A DNA stretch of 64,000 nt from the NCBI RefSeq assembly GCF_000219625.1, contig NC_018212.1:744001-808000 (forward strand), written 5' to 3'. Source of the DNA: Zymoseptoria tritici IPO323 (taxonomy: Eukaryota > Ascomycota > Dothideomycetes > Mycosphaerellales > Mycosphaerellaceae). The notes below the pieces were generated by a model. It saw nothing but the letters and a program-made list of their open reading frames with translations, was not told the DNA's origin and did not search any database. Below are positions 23,645 to 36,200 of this stretch, piece after piece. Each line of letters opens with the position of its first letter. Position 1 is the stretch's first letter. A program made the position numbers and the translations under genes.

Positions 23645-26600
23645 TTAGATTCTTAGGTACTATAATTGTTCTTCCGGGGACAGCGAGGATTCCCTTACCC
23701 CCTATACGATGTTCGGAGGTCCGGGAGCCGGTTCTCTGTACTATTTAGTAGCAGGGTCGTCGCCCTAAGCTAATGCCGGCTCTTTATCCTTACTCTTAAT
23801 ACTTGCGAGCTATTTAGGGTTTAAGTCGCCGCGTATTAGCTCTTCGAGCTTATTAATATGCTCGAGGTAGTCTGTAGGGACTACCCGAAGTATGTCCCTA
23901 GACTATATGCCTTAGAGCTCTGCCTCGTCTAGCTCTACAATCTTATAGGTACCGGTGTCTAGGCTTATACTTATTACTCGGTAGGGCCCCTTCTATTAAA
24001 AGGACAGCTTCTCGTAGGTAGACTTTTGCTCGCCTCTTTTTAATAGTACGAGCTGCCCCTTCTTAAGCGGCTTGTTGTCGATATTATAGTTTATATCCTA
24101 GTACTCCTTTTAGGCATCTCGTAGCCGGCACTATAGGGCGGTAACTTCTCTAATATCCTTCTAAGAGCAGAAGATCTGCCTTACTCGAGCGGCTAGTAAG
24201 TCTTCGGTCGTACGAACCGTCTTCTAGCTAATCGTTTTCCAAGTGTCGTACCGCAGCTTAATAGGTAGGACGACATTAAATATATAGAAAAGACTTGCCG
24301 GCGTATATCCCGTAGACCTACGAATAGTAGTGCGGTCTGCCTATAGTGCTACGTAGAAAAAGGATCTCCAGCCCTTTAGCTTGCCCTACGTATACTTTAA
24401 GAGGACGTCTAGGATATTAGGATGTCTACGCTCGACTAGACCGTTCGCTTTAGGGTAGTAGGCGGACATACAACTAAGGTTTGTATCTATTTAAGCTAGC
24501 AGTTTAGGCACATCGCCGTAGTTCTTAGGCCCTCTATTAAAGAAGATCCGGTTATAGGCTCTAGTGCGTAAGAAGACGTCCTTAAAAAGAAACTTCGCGA
24601 CCTGCTTTAAGCTTATACCTTAATTCTGCCCCTTGTTTACGATCCTTCCTTCTGGCTATCTAGATAGAGACTCCCTAGCTATAATAATGCTTCCGGAGCT
24701 ATCGATATAAACGACGTCTATATACTACGACTCGCTAATATAGCTATTATATCTTAGGTGCAGTTCTAATATACTCGCTAGTCCGGACGACTAAAGAAGA
24801 CACTCGGGGCACTTTCCGACGAAATCTCGGACCTGCTTATACAGTCCCTGCTAGTAATACCGACAAGCGATCTTTATATAGGTCCCTTTACGCCCTCTAT
24901 AGCCGGAGGTAGGGTCCCTATAGAGGGTACAGATAATCGACTTCTGCTTAGACTCCTTGTCGATAACTCTATATAGCGGCTTATTAATTCTTTTCTAATA
25001 CTATAAGCAGCGCTCCCTAACTAGGTAGCGAGATGCCCGTTTCTTAAAGGTATGCTAGCTGTTCCTGTTTACTCCTACCGGTCGTCGAAGGGTTAGGAGG
25101 TAGTATATTACATCGCGGTAGAAGTCCGAGAGGAAGCCGTTAATACTGCTCCGAACAAGTTCCTCTTTTAGAGTAGGGGTAATCTCTTCGGCCTCGATAC
25201 GATTCGCGTATACTACATATAGCGTACTGTTAATTATTTCTTCGTAGTCCTGCTTATGCTCCTTATCGATATTATCGGACTAAGTACGCGGTCGTCGAGA
25301 TAGCGCATCTACAGCACTATATAGTCGGCCGGGAATATGCTTAACATCGAAATTAAACAGTCGTATCTATAAAAGCTACCTTGTTATTACTACGTTAGGC
25401 AAGTCGGTCGGTAGTCGGTTTAACTAATAGACTAGAGTATTCGTATCTAGCTTAAGTAGGAAGTAAACACCGTAGAGATAGTGCTTTAGTTTCTTTAATA
25501 CCTTTAAAACACTAAGACACTTAAGTTTCCTAGCGTCGAACTTTCGCTCGTTCGGCTTCTAGATGCCGCTTTTATACCGAGATAGGTGTCTTATCTTATA
25601 GTTGTCGACATCTCGTTATATAAGGACTGCTCCGAACCTATCCCCGGATATATTAATAGCAAGGATAATCTGTCCTCCCGAAACGTAGTCTATAGTCTTA
25701 AGAGCCGGTGTAGTAACGAGAGCCTTCTTTAATTTCTCTATCGATACGTTATGCTCGGCGGTCTAATACTAGCATACATTAGGCTTTAGTAGATTGTACA
25801 GCGGAGCTAATACCTGTGCATACTTCTTAATCTAGATGCAGAAGTACACGACTACGCCTAGGAATACTCGAACCTCCTTAGGGTTGTCTAGAGCAGGCTA
25901 CTTAGTAATCTTAACGACTCGTGCTTTATTAGGGTAACGGCTATGCACATTACAAACGTACCCGACAATTAGCACCCCTATCGAGAACTATCGCGACTTA
26001 AGAGCTAATATAGTAAGTCCGGCTCTCTTAATGTCGGCAAGGACTACGTTAAGGTTCGTAATATGTTTAGCAACCTAACGTCGGATGCCGGGCTCGGTTT
26101 CCTCGTTATCGTACGTAGTGCGTAGACCTTTAACTCTAATATCGTCTAGAAAGGGGCGAGCTCGGTGATTTATGTGCTCCTAAAGGATAGTAGTTATAAT
26201 CCTTTGGAACTAAGCGACCGAATTCGTTCCGCCTATAGGAATCCCTATATGCCTAAACAGCCCGAGCAGTGTATAAAAGGAGGTAAGGTCCCGACAGTGC
26301 TCGGCTAGGGGTATTTAGTCGTATCTAGAGAAGAGGTCTATAAGCGAGGTAGTAGTGTACCCTACGAAGTCTGCGGAAAAGGAGTCTACGTCCGGTAGTA
26401 TGTTAGCATCCCTTAGCGTAACATAGTTTACTTCTATAGCTAAGTTAATAAGTCGGTACTTCTTCTCCTCCTTCTTTTCCTAGACACGCTCCCCTTCCGG
26501 CATAGGGTCCTTAGCTTTTAGTAGCTTTAGGTTGTCTAGCTTCTTTTGTATAATAAACTAGGGGTTCCGGTATGCACTATAGGATAGCTCGATTACTCTA

Positions 26601-27304
26601 TTACGGGCTCGCTTACTAACTATCTATATTACTACCTTCTCGAGGGCTACGGGGATAGGGAAGTTCTTGCACTACTAGGCCTTATGCAGAATCGTGCGGA
26701 TCTCTACTAGTAGGGAAATATCCTCGTTAAGGCAACCGACATATAAGAAATCCTAAGTAAGAGACTTCTCTCGTCGAAAGAGATAGGCATAAAAAAGCTT
26801 AAGTTCTTTCGGCTTTAGTTCGATTGTAGTCTTAAAGCTGTTTATGCGTTTAGGAGTAAGTCTCGAACCCTTCTCGATGTCGGAAAACTTAGGGATAAGG
26901 TACTTATTATCCTAGGGGTGCGTGCTTAGTATAAGTTTAGCCTTATTTTTAAGATATCTCTACCGCTAGTTAAAAGTACTACTAGGGGGCTTGCTACTAG
27001 TGTCGTAAATACTACTATTAATAGGTCTAATCTTGTCTGCCTTACGTTTATATATAGTATATATATTCGGAGCGGATCCTACCTCCTATTCCGCTTTACG
27101 CTAGAAGTAATCTAACTAGAGAATATCCGCTTACTTAATAAGTAGCGACGCTACTCGAGCTTATAAGGTAGTTTCCTAGACTATATCCGAGGGATTAATA
27201 GTATATTTTGTTAAGGTAATAGTCCGGAACTCCTCCTAAGCCCTTACTTTATCCTAGGTGCTAAGGAAATGTTTACTAGACCTAAGGTCTAGGAAAGGTT
27301 TTAG
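23645..27304 (-). pseudogene. pol of the large Ty3-like element (RT, RNase H, integrase)
   Basis: Makes cDNA and integrates it when intact. One minus frame of about 1,220 codons, in the -1 frame relative to gag. RT is at about 26420-26130: YTTTSLIDLFSRYD, CRDLTSFYTLLG, GIPIGGTNSVA and the active site PFLDDIRVKG (26146), i.e. F-L-D-D rather than Y-L/V-D-D. RNase H ends near 25270-25340 with VKHIPGRLYSAVDALSRRPR. The integrase zinc domain is at about 24900-24800 (VRDFVGKCPECLL), with its His converted to Tyr. The C-terminus (about 23.9-23.7 kb) reads YRVISISLDTGTYKIVELDE. Stops are TAG/TAA from Trp/Gln. The TNS and FLDD features suggest the Ty3 lineage common in basidiomycetes rather than the chromoviruses nested nearby. 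Confidence 0.85.
27272..27296 (-). repeat. Stem-loop H5, at the gag/pol junction
   Basis: Arms TTTACTAGACC (27272-27282) and GGTCTAGGAAA (27286-27296), 10 of 11 pairs, 3-base loop. It begins five bases after the gag TAA (27301-27303). Confidence 0.85.
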
Positions 27305-30171
27305 TTCGACTTCGACTAGTAGTCTCGTTCCGGACGACTATAAGTAATCCTCCGGATAGTTAAATAATGCTACCGCGTTACCGGGGTGTCGGTAGCCTAC
27401 TCGTTTCCCGACTCCTCGGGCTTAGTCGTGTAAAATGCCTCGGTCGGACCGTACCTATCTCCGTATCCCTTAACTCTAGTAAAGGTAATCGTTGTTCTAT
27501 CCGGTGTCGCGATTGTACACTCGAGGGACCCGTCGTCGCAGTTTACAGATCTAAGCCGCACCTGTCTAGTCTATAGTCGGCCGAGAAGGAAAGGTGTAGT
27601 CCGTGCAACAAGAAACGACAAGTAAGTAAGAACTCCTATAACCTTAATTAGTACCTGCTCTACAATACCTAGGAAATCCGCACAGCTACTAACCGTATTT
27701 ATCTGTATTAGCCGGCAGGTGCGTATGCTAACACCCGCTCGCTTTACCGTAGACTAGCTTATAATGTTCCCTTTAGATCCCTCGTTAATTATAGTACGAC
27801 GCTCCCTATGTCGTTTTAGACTAATAATGCATTCTACAACGGGCGAGGGTATAATAATATAGTCTCGGTCGTTAAAGGACAACCTCGCGTCCTTAGGGTC
27901 TTCGTATAGGTCCTGTATTAGTCTTAGGGGTATTGTAATATATAGCTCCTTAACTATAGGACCGAGGAAAGTAGGGTTATTGTCTTCTATCTCTTCTACG
28001 AACCTATTGCGTATATAAAATCTAGAGGGCAGGATGTGCTTAGCGGTAGTACTGCTAAGTTTAAACTCGACTCGCACCTTGTAAGAACGAAGCGGCTCGT
28101 CTATATCGTACTAGTATGCTGTAGTAGCAGCAATATTGTCCTCCTTAACGATAATCGACAGCCCGGCTTCCTTAGTAGCTATTGCGAAGTCTTCTTAGTT
28201 CCTAGCATAGCGCTTAAGAAGTCCCCTAGCTACTATAGGCGAGGTAGCGAGAAGCTCCCTAATAGGGATATTAGACGGCTACGCTAGTATCCTGTCGAGT
28301 AGCACTTTTTCTATGTTAAGCCGCTCTCGAAGGTAAATGTCCCTTCTCTACGCACCCTTTCTAGTCGCAGTAGGCTTCTAGTTCTTCTTTTTCTTTAGTA
28401 GCGGGGGGTTAACGAAGCCCTAAGAAGGAGGGGTAGGATCTAGATCTATGCTTCTAGTAGGGTCCTAGGTCTGGCTATCGTTTGCGGACTGCGGCTAGTC
28501 GCCGGTGTTAAATATACTATTACTAGTAAGAGTGCCCTGCGTCGACTGCGAGCCTTCTTCGACTACCTTTATGTACTCTTCTGTGTTAGGGATCTTACGG
28601 GCATCGACCTTAATAGATACTATCTTCTTTAGCTTTATAACACGACTAGTATTATTGCTCGGCTTAGCGGCTAGCTCCTTTCCCTTATTCGTGCTCGTTA
28701 GCCTAGTCGTAGTGTTCGTAGACAGAGAGTTAGTACAGATCTAATTTACATAGGGGGCATAAGGGTCTCGCTTATTAATGTATACTAGATCCTTAGGAAC
28801 CGTACTTCTAGCGACGATGTTGCACTAGTTTCTATTTATGTTCGTCGCTAGTGCGGGTCCTACAGGGGGACCTAAGCCTTAGCCTAGGTAACTAGGTTAA
28901 GCTAGTAACGAGGGTACAGATTTCGAGGTTAGTAGAATAGGGCTAGGAATAAGTGCCGGGTTAAGAGGTGTACTCGGTATATATATCCGAGGAGCAAAGG
29001 CAGCTGCAGGTAGTTTATAAGCTAGCTAGTACTTCTTAGCATCCTCGATATTCGCATCGGCAGGCTAGGTAATAGCTCTTCCCTATACTTTCTCGATAGC
29101 GGGAGCTATTATCCGGAGCTTAGGCTAATCTAGCTAGTTCCTGAACTGCACCTTTCGTCTATTAACATCCCCTTCTCGTCCGATATACTACTTCTTTTTA
29201 CTGTCGCGGTATGTCTAGCCCGCACTTAGGAGGTAGTTTATGTACTTGCATTCGTAAACACTATAACCGGGTTTAAAGCAATAAAAGCATATATACTTAG
29301 AGGCTTCCTAGTAGAAGGGGTTCGAGCTGCTAGACGACTAATAGGGTACTAGTCTAGGTCTAGCGACATTATACGAGTAGTACTCGGGAGAATTAGGGGT
29401 GTTATCGGTATATAGCGTAGCTATATAAGACTTCGGAAAGTCTCTAGATAGATTAATAGCTATACGTGCACTTCTCTTAGCTCTCGCACGCTTAATCTTA
29501 GCAATAGTTATCTTAGAAAGCTTTTTAGATAGGTCCTCTATGTCCGGTAGCTTCTCTTTTAGTACGCGTAACGACTAGACTCTATCGTTCGATATATCTA
29601 GCTTCGGATACCTCTTCTTAGTCTAGTTAACAAGCTAGCTAGTAACCTAGCTCTTGCCCTTGCCGTACAACTCCTAGTAAGCTATGCGGCTTATAACGTA
29701 CTTAAGTGTCGCATCGTATAATAGAGGAAGCTAAGTATAGGAGGCTAGGTTCGAGACGTCTACTTCGAGCTTGTTTATAATTTCCTGCCCTACCTCGGAG
29801 GGCAAGCCTTTAAGGAAGAGGTAGTATCGAGCGACTTCGTTGCACTATTTAAGAGGGATCCTTTTCGAGACTGCTTTAAACGTTATAACGTACTAACGCA
29901 GGTTATCCTTCTGTCCGGAGACATCCTAGACTCTTTCCTTTACGTATAGTTCTTCGAGGAAAGGGAGGCTGTACTTATACACCTAGCTATTATAGTACTA
30001 ATAGTAGGAAAGACCCTCTTCCTTAAAAGCTTCGTAGTTTTCGCCGTCGAAGCCTAAAAGACTTTTAAGCTAAGCTCGAACATCTAGCACCGAGTATCGA
30101 GTAGCAAGTCGGATCCTTTCCCTATTAGGAGTCCGTAATCCTTTAAAGTACGAATCGAAGAAGTCGGCTAT
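27301..30171 (-). pseudogene. gag-protease of the large Ty3-like element, 3' part (after the nested insertion)
   Basis: Continues from 37876 across the chromovirus insertion with frame kept (957 codons here including the stop, 190 before). It starts with ADFFDSYFKGLRTPN, typical Gag core text, then a CCHC knuckle CFYCFKPGYSVYEC with its His changed to Tyr. Near 27.75-27.4 kb a retropepsin-like region is visible: a D-x-G-S motif seen as NEGSKGNII (Asp probably mutated to Asn), later ADFLGIVE and FLLGRL. Ends at TAA 27301-27303, right before stem-loop H5. A 107-codon stretch (28077-27754) is stop-free. Confidence 0.8.
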
Positions 30172-30328
30172 TGTCACGGCCCACCTCCGAGTCCCCGCGG
30201 GGATGGAGCCTGAGGCCACAACTTCTATATACCTTCGAGTCCTTACGACTTCTTCTATAGCTTCGTATATGAACTTGTCTTTTCACCGAATCATTGGAAT
30301 CACGCCTTCCTTTCATCAAGCCGTGACA
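30172..30328 (+). repeat. 5' LTR of nested chromovirus
   Basis: 157 bp; one difference from the 3' LTR. Preceded by GCTAT. Confidence 0.95.
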
Positions 30329-31197
30329 TATTCATATACCCCCAACATGTTACAACGTTTCTCATTAATAGGCTAGCTGCGCAGGTCTCCTGCGCGGATC
30401 GACAACGCAGCTGCAGAGCAATATCGCGATATTGCTGTGAAGCGCCTTAGTGGACTACTGAGGGCTATACTATACGTACTTCCGAGTTGATCTCAGCACC
30501 CTTTAGGACGACCACATTCCCTGACTGGATACCGACACTGACACCGAGCGCCGCGGCGCACACGACACCGACACCGACACCGAAGCGCTGCGGCGCTGCC
30601 TCGAATCGTATAATGCGTCTCGATTCGACTACGATAGATTAAAGGCTGAAGCACCTTAGATCACCCTCGACAAGCACACGGACATGCTCTCGACCCTGAC
30701 GAACTCCACCCCTACGGAGTCGAATATCGCACTTGCCGCCAGCGCCAACGCATACATTCCTGTACTACCTTAGCACGAGAACTGACATTCCTTAGTACAT
30801 GTAGTGCAACTACATAGCGCGAGCGCTGCGCGAGCTTACGGCGCAATCTACCCTGGCACGAGAATGCGAGAATTCACGAAGCGCCCTTGCCGCGGAGAAA
30901 GAGCTATATACAAGAAACCCCTCTGGACTCCCCTCCACGCACTTAAACCAGCCTTATATGCCCTACGCTCCTGAATTCACCTGTCGAATTTGTCGCTTCC
31001 GATCCTTCCTTCTCGCAGACGTTCGCCAAAACCTTCTAGCCTCTTAATTCCCTGACATCTACCGACAGCTTCTACGCTGCTAGTGCACTTACTCTTTAAA
31101 CCCCCTGTTCTACGCTCATCCATACGATCGCGCCCCTTCTCTCGAATCACTATCGCTAACGATATTACCTCTTTAAACTCCCTCCGCACTATCTAAG
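30329..31197 (+). other. Leader of nested chromovirus with strong palindromes
   Basis: Non-coding, CA/TG retained. Contains a 20-bp perfect palindrome centred on ATATCGCGATAT (30417-30436) and a 7-bp stem with 3-base loop (GCGCAGG...CCTGCGC, 30379-30395). The first palindrome is conserved at 51809-51828. No TGG-type primer site is seen after the LTR. Confidence 0.6.
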
Positions 31198-33246
31198 ATG
31201 GCTTACGCGAACAACCGCCCGTCCGATAGCGAGTACGAGGAGTAACGCGAGCAGTAGTCACTATAGAAACGCCGCCCTGCTCGCCTTCGCCGCTCCACTC
31301 TCCCTAAGGACTTCGAAAAAGATGTGGATATATTCGACGAAGAGACGCAAACTTAACAAGATAACTTGGACAACATTGAGTTAACACCGAAGCAGCGCTT
31401 TAACAAGCGTTAGGCTGAGCTTAATAAGCGTTAAAAAGCTGGTGCCCTAGAGCAAAAAGAAGACGTCTTTGACCTTAGCGCCTTCTTTTAGAGTAAGGAC
31501 ATCTTCAAAAACGCTAGCAATAGCGTAGACAGCATTAGCATTGAACTTCCGGATAAGAACGGCAATATTAAGACAACCGTCGTCACCCTTAGCACTATAG
31601 CCAACATGGATGTTAAGCGATTTAAGACTCTCGTAGCTCGCAACCCTATCCTCGTATACTAGCTAGTGTCGAGTATCTAGAATGCGCTTACTATCGCCTA
31701 TTGGACTGGTAATATCGCTTACGACAGCTACGCTCTCCTTAAGGAACGCCTCGAGCTTCAAGTTACCGAATACGAGCGGTCACTCGCTCGCATCCGTAAG
31801 CTCGAAGATGCTGTCAACAGCGATGAGCGCACCCAGACTCGCAGGGCTATTAAGTACAAGAACCAGGCCGATAAACTCTATAAGACGGTTAAAAACCTAG
31901 AGGAGGATCTCCGCCGTTCTGAACAGGAAGTTGACACCTACCTCCTTCAAGCCGAAGAGAGCCAAGCTACTTAGGCGACCCTCGAGCAACAGCTTTACCG
32001 AGCAAAAGGAAAAGGCCCTATTACCTTCTCTACCTCTGCTAGCAGAGGTCGCAAGTTATCAAGGTCTCGCTCTATCGAACGTAGAGCTAACCTCCTAGGC
32101 CCTAGTAACCGCGGTAACATAGCTCCACCGCCGAAACTACTAATGCGTCGACCAGGCCAGCCCGCGGGCTTCCCTAATAACAGCTCCGATAAGTCGGACG
32201 CTAACGACCGCCGAGAGCGCGACCGCCGCTCTAGGTTACTAATCCCTAATCGACACTCCACTCGCGGTGACACACCGGCTACCCATAAAACCGCCGCCAG
32301 CCAGCTTACTAACTACGATAATGAGCTTCGAGTCGCTTACAAGTCCGAGAGGAGCGTTCCATTACCCGACATCTTTACTAACCGTAAGGATGATGAAAGC
32401 CCTTCCTACCCTCGCTAGCTCCGTGCGATGGAGACCAAGCTGAACGCTACTAGGTTTCGCACAGTTCCTAACTCCCTAGCCTTCGTTCACGGACGCACTA
32501 GTAGTGTCGTGTAGGAAATGCTAGAGCCGCGAGTTCCCTCTACGCTCGACAACATAGTCGAGACCCCGACCTCGCTCCACTTCCTGTCGCTTAAGGACAT
32601 GTTTACCTAGATGCACGAGACATATGCCGAGGTTAACCGCATCGGCAAAGCCCAATCCGAGATAATACACCTAAAGTAGAAGGACGGTAAGAAGTTCGCG
32701 GACTTCTATCGCAAATACGTCCTACTCCGTGCGTATATCCCCTGGCAACTAACTACCGAGCTCTACGAGTTGAGGAAACGACTAAACAAGCGCTTCCGCA
32801 ATAGCCTTCTCGGTCAAGTGTTCGCAAGTCCCGCCGCTCTTGTCAAGTAGTGCGAGATCTACGATATCGACATGGAAGATTACGACCACGACTACCCTCG
32901 AGCTAGATTCACCGATAACAATAAGGACCGCGGCTCGAAGCGTAGAGGTACATTAAAGGCATCGACACCGTTAGCTACCTTAGTCTCTACTACGGTTACG
33001 GTGAAACCTAACCTCAACCTTCTACGGCTTACTGACGCCGACCGAGAGAGGCTTAAGGCTGAGAATCGATGCTTCCGCTGCAGGGAAGTTGGACACCGAC
33101 CTTAGGACAAAGCTTGCAAACTCCGACCACAAGCTAACTCCGCACACATTGAGGAGCTCAGCTCTAATAAAGATCAGGGAAACGAGAAGTCCGCCGCTTT
33201 AGCCAGGAAGTAGGCGGACTCGATACTATTAGCGTTCACTAGCTGA
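31198..33246 (+). pseudogene. gag of nested chromovirus
   Basis: Structural capsid/nucleocapsid protein. ATG at 31198 (MAYANNRPSDSEYEE), 683 codons to TGA at 33244-33246, interrupted by about a dozen TAA/TAG codons, consistent with CAA/CAG/TGG mutated by RIP. A coiled-coil-like central part (about 31740-31960, ERLELQVTEYERSLARI), an Arg/Ser-rich linker, then the Gag core (FADFYRKYVLLRAYIP). CCHC-type knuckle CFRCREVGHRP.DKAC near 33069-33116, with Trp as TAG and one or two residues more than usual before the last Cys. Confidence 0.85.
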
Positions 33247-33263
33247 CGGCCTCCGCGGCGTCG

Positions 33264-36200
33264 TTGCACGATTCGCTTTATCACGAAGAAACACTAGATC
33301 CGATCATCGAACCGCACGTTGTGTTGCTTACGCACCTCTCTCGCCATAAGGCGAAGGCACATCTGGATCCTGGAGCTAACGCTAACTTCATCAGCTACTC
33401 CGCGGTCGCAGCAAACAAGTTTCCGACCTTCGATCTAGCTGGATCTCGCTCGCTCGGCATAGCTGATGGCACACCAACCGCCAAGCGTGTCACGTAGTGC
33501 GTACTAGTCGATCTCTAGATCGCTGGCTACTACGAGCAGTTATTAATGTTTATAGCAGATCTCTAATACGAGGTCGTGCTTGGACTACCTTGGTTTACGC
33601 GGCACGAGCCTTATGTGCATTAGAGCACCGGCCGTGTCGCGTTCGTCGCCGAACACCGCACCGCGCGTTACCAAAAGGGAGACATCATCAGCACCCAGTT
33701 AATTAACTACAGCTACCAGAAACCCCTCAACTTCCACCCTCGGTATCCTACACCTCCGAAGGTCGCTCTATTCCTGTGCCCCAAGGCTGAACCTTTCCAA
33801 CCGGTAGCTACCCTCATGCCCGCTTTAGTCGGCATCGAGCGAATTACCAGCGGTACGCTAACAGACATCCTTCTACTTAGCGCGCGAGCTATTGAACTTA
33901 TAAGCTATCGCCCTGATGCTGAAGTTTTCGCCTGCTAGATTTAACCGGACCTCCCTGCACTTACCGCGTCAGCTACAACGGTTAAAGACTACGAGAAGTT
34001 CATAGCCGGTAACAGCACTACCGACGCAGACGTCCTCGCCAAATTACCAGCTGTACACTACAGCCAACTTAAAGCCTTCTCTCGTAAAGAGGCCGACACA
34101 CTCTCACAGCACCAGCCTAACGTCGACCACGAAATCTACCTTAAGGAAGGTGCGTTACTACCCTTCCGGAAACCTTACCGTCTATCTGGTCCTAAAGAAG
34201 ACGCACTGAAGAAGTAGGTCGACGACATAGTCGCCAAGGGCATAATTCGCAAATCTACCTCTAAGGCAGCCGCTCCGGTTATTGTAGTGCGAAAACCTAG
34301 GGGTGGTCTACGTGTGTGCATCGATTATAGAGCCCTAAACGCACTTACAGTTAAGAACCGCTATCCGATCCCCTTAGTTTAAGACACCCTAGCTCGACTT
34401 AGTAGAAAGAAGTACTTTACCAAGCTCGACATTATCGCCGCGTTCAATCGCATTAGAATCGCGGCTAGTTACGAACACAAGACCGCATTCACTACTCGGT
34501 ATAGGCAGTTCGAGTGCCTCGCTATGCCCTTTAGGCTATGCAATGCACTAAGCACCTTTTAGTTAGCAATTAACTACGCCCTGCGCGAATACCTCGATAA
34601 TTTCTGCTTAGCCTACCTCGACGATGTCCTCGTGTTTAGCGACACGCTTAAAGAACATGAGCAACACGTCCGTAAGGTAATTAACAGGCTGCACAAGGCT
34701 GGCCTACCTATCGACATCGACAAATCCGAATTCTACGTTCAGGAGACGAAGTATCTGGGCCTAATTATTGGCCGAGAAGGGATCCGTATAGATCCTGAGA
34801 AAGTCGCTGCTGTCCTCGCTTGGGAAACACTAACTACCGTAAAAGAGGTGCAATCCTTCCTTGGGTTCGCAAACTTCTACCGCCGCTTCGTAGAAAAGTT
34901 CTCCAAAGTGGCCGTACTACTTACCGCCCTTACACGGATAGAACCCCTCGACCTAGGTCGAGACCTAAACAAGAAACTCCTACTATCTTCTACGCGTTAT
35001 CTACCCTTCGCGTGGAACGACACTTGTTAGAAAGCGTTCGATGATCTTAAAGACCGCTTTACTAAGGCCCCGGTCTTGAGCTACTTTACACTAGGACTGG
35101 AAACCATCCTCGAAACTGACGCCTCCGACTTCGTTACCGCCGCAGTTCTCTTATAACGTAGAGCAGACGGGGTCCTTCGCCCTGTCGCATACCTCTCCAA
35201 GAAGATGTCCCCTGCGGAATGTAACTACGACATCTACGACAAAGAACTTATAGCGATTGTAAAAGCCTTCGAAGAGTAGAGGCCTAAGCTTGCTTTAGAT
35301 AATAATAGTAAACCGGTAAAAGTTATGTCTAACTACAAGAACCTTAAGCACTTTATGTCTACTAAGGTGCTTAACCGTCGACAAGCTCGCTAGGCTGAAT
35401 TCCTCTCGCAATTTAACTTCACTATATCCTTCGTCGCGGGTAAAAGCAACAGCAAAGCGGACGCTCTTACTCGCCTTCCTCAGGACCTTCCTACAGCTCC
35501 GGACGACCTACGCATTTAACATTAACACCAAACTATTCTCCAGCCAAAGCATCTTACTAGCTACTAACTAAACACGTCCTGCCTTCTGGTCTTATCCGTA
35601 CAGACTCTGCCACTCGCACAGGAGCTCCGCAAACTGTATAGGACAGAACATGGCAAAGACGCCTTGTCTGCTATCTTAGGACTCGCTCGTGGGCTCCAGT
35701 CTCCGCTAATCTCTGCGCTGAAGCGACAACTAGAAGACATTAGATCTAAGAATGGAATGCTGTACGTCCGAAACGCATATAGATCGTAGAGCGTATACGT
35801 CCCCGGTAAAGACGACGACAATAAGCACATCGGCACACTCCGCACGCGTATTATTCAATCCTTCTACAACACACCCGCCGCTGGCTACCCTGGTTAAGCT
35901 AAGACCTTCGAACTAGTCAGCCGACAGTTCTATTGGCCTCGCATAGCTAGGTCTATTAGCAGGTTCATCAGAAACTGCGCTTGCAAGAACAACAAACCAA
36001 GCAACCTGCTACATTAATCCCTTCTTCGGTCCTTGGAGGCACCGGCTAAGTTATAGACCGATATAACGGTCGACTTCGTCGTGGATTTGCTACCGAGTAA
36101 GAGCCACGCTAATAGCGCTACCTACCGGAATGTTATAACGGTCACTAACCGCATGACAAAGGAACGCTATCTTATCCCTATCCTGTTAATAGAAGCTGAC

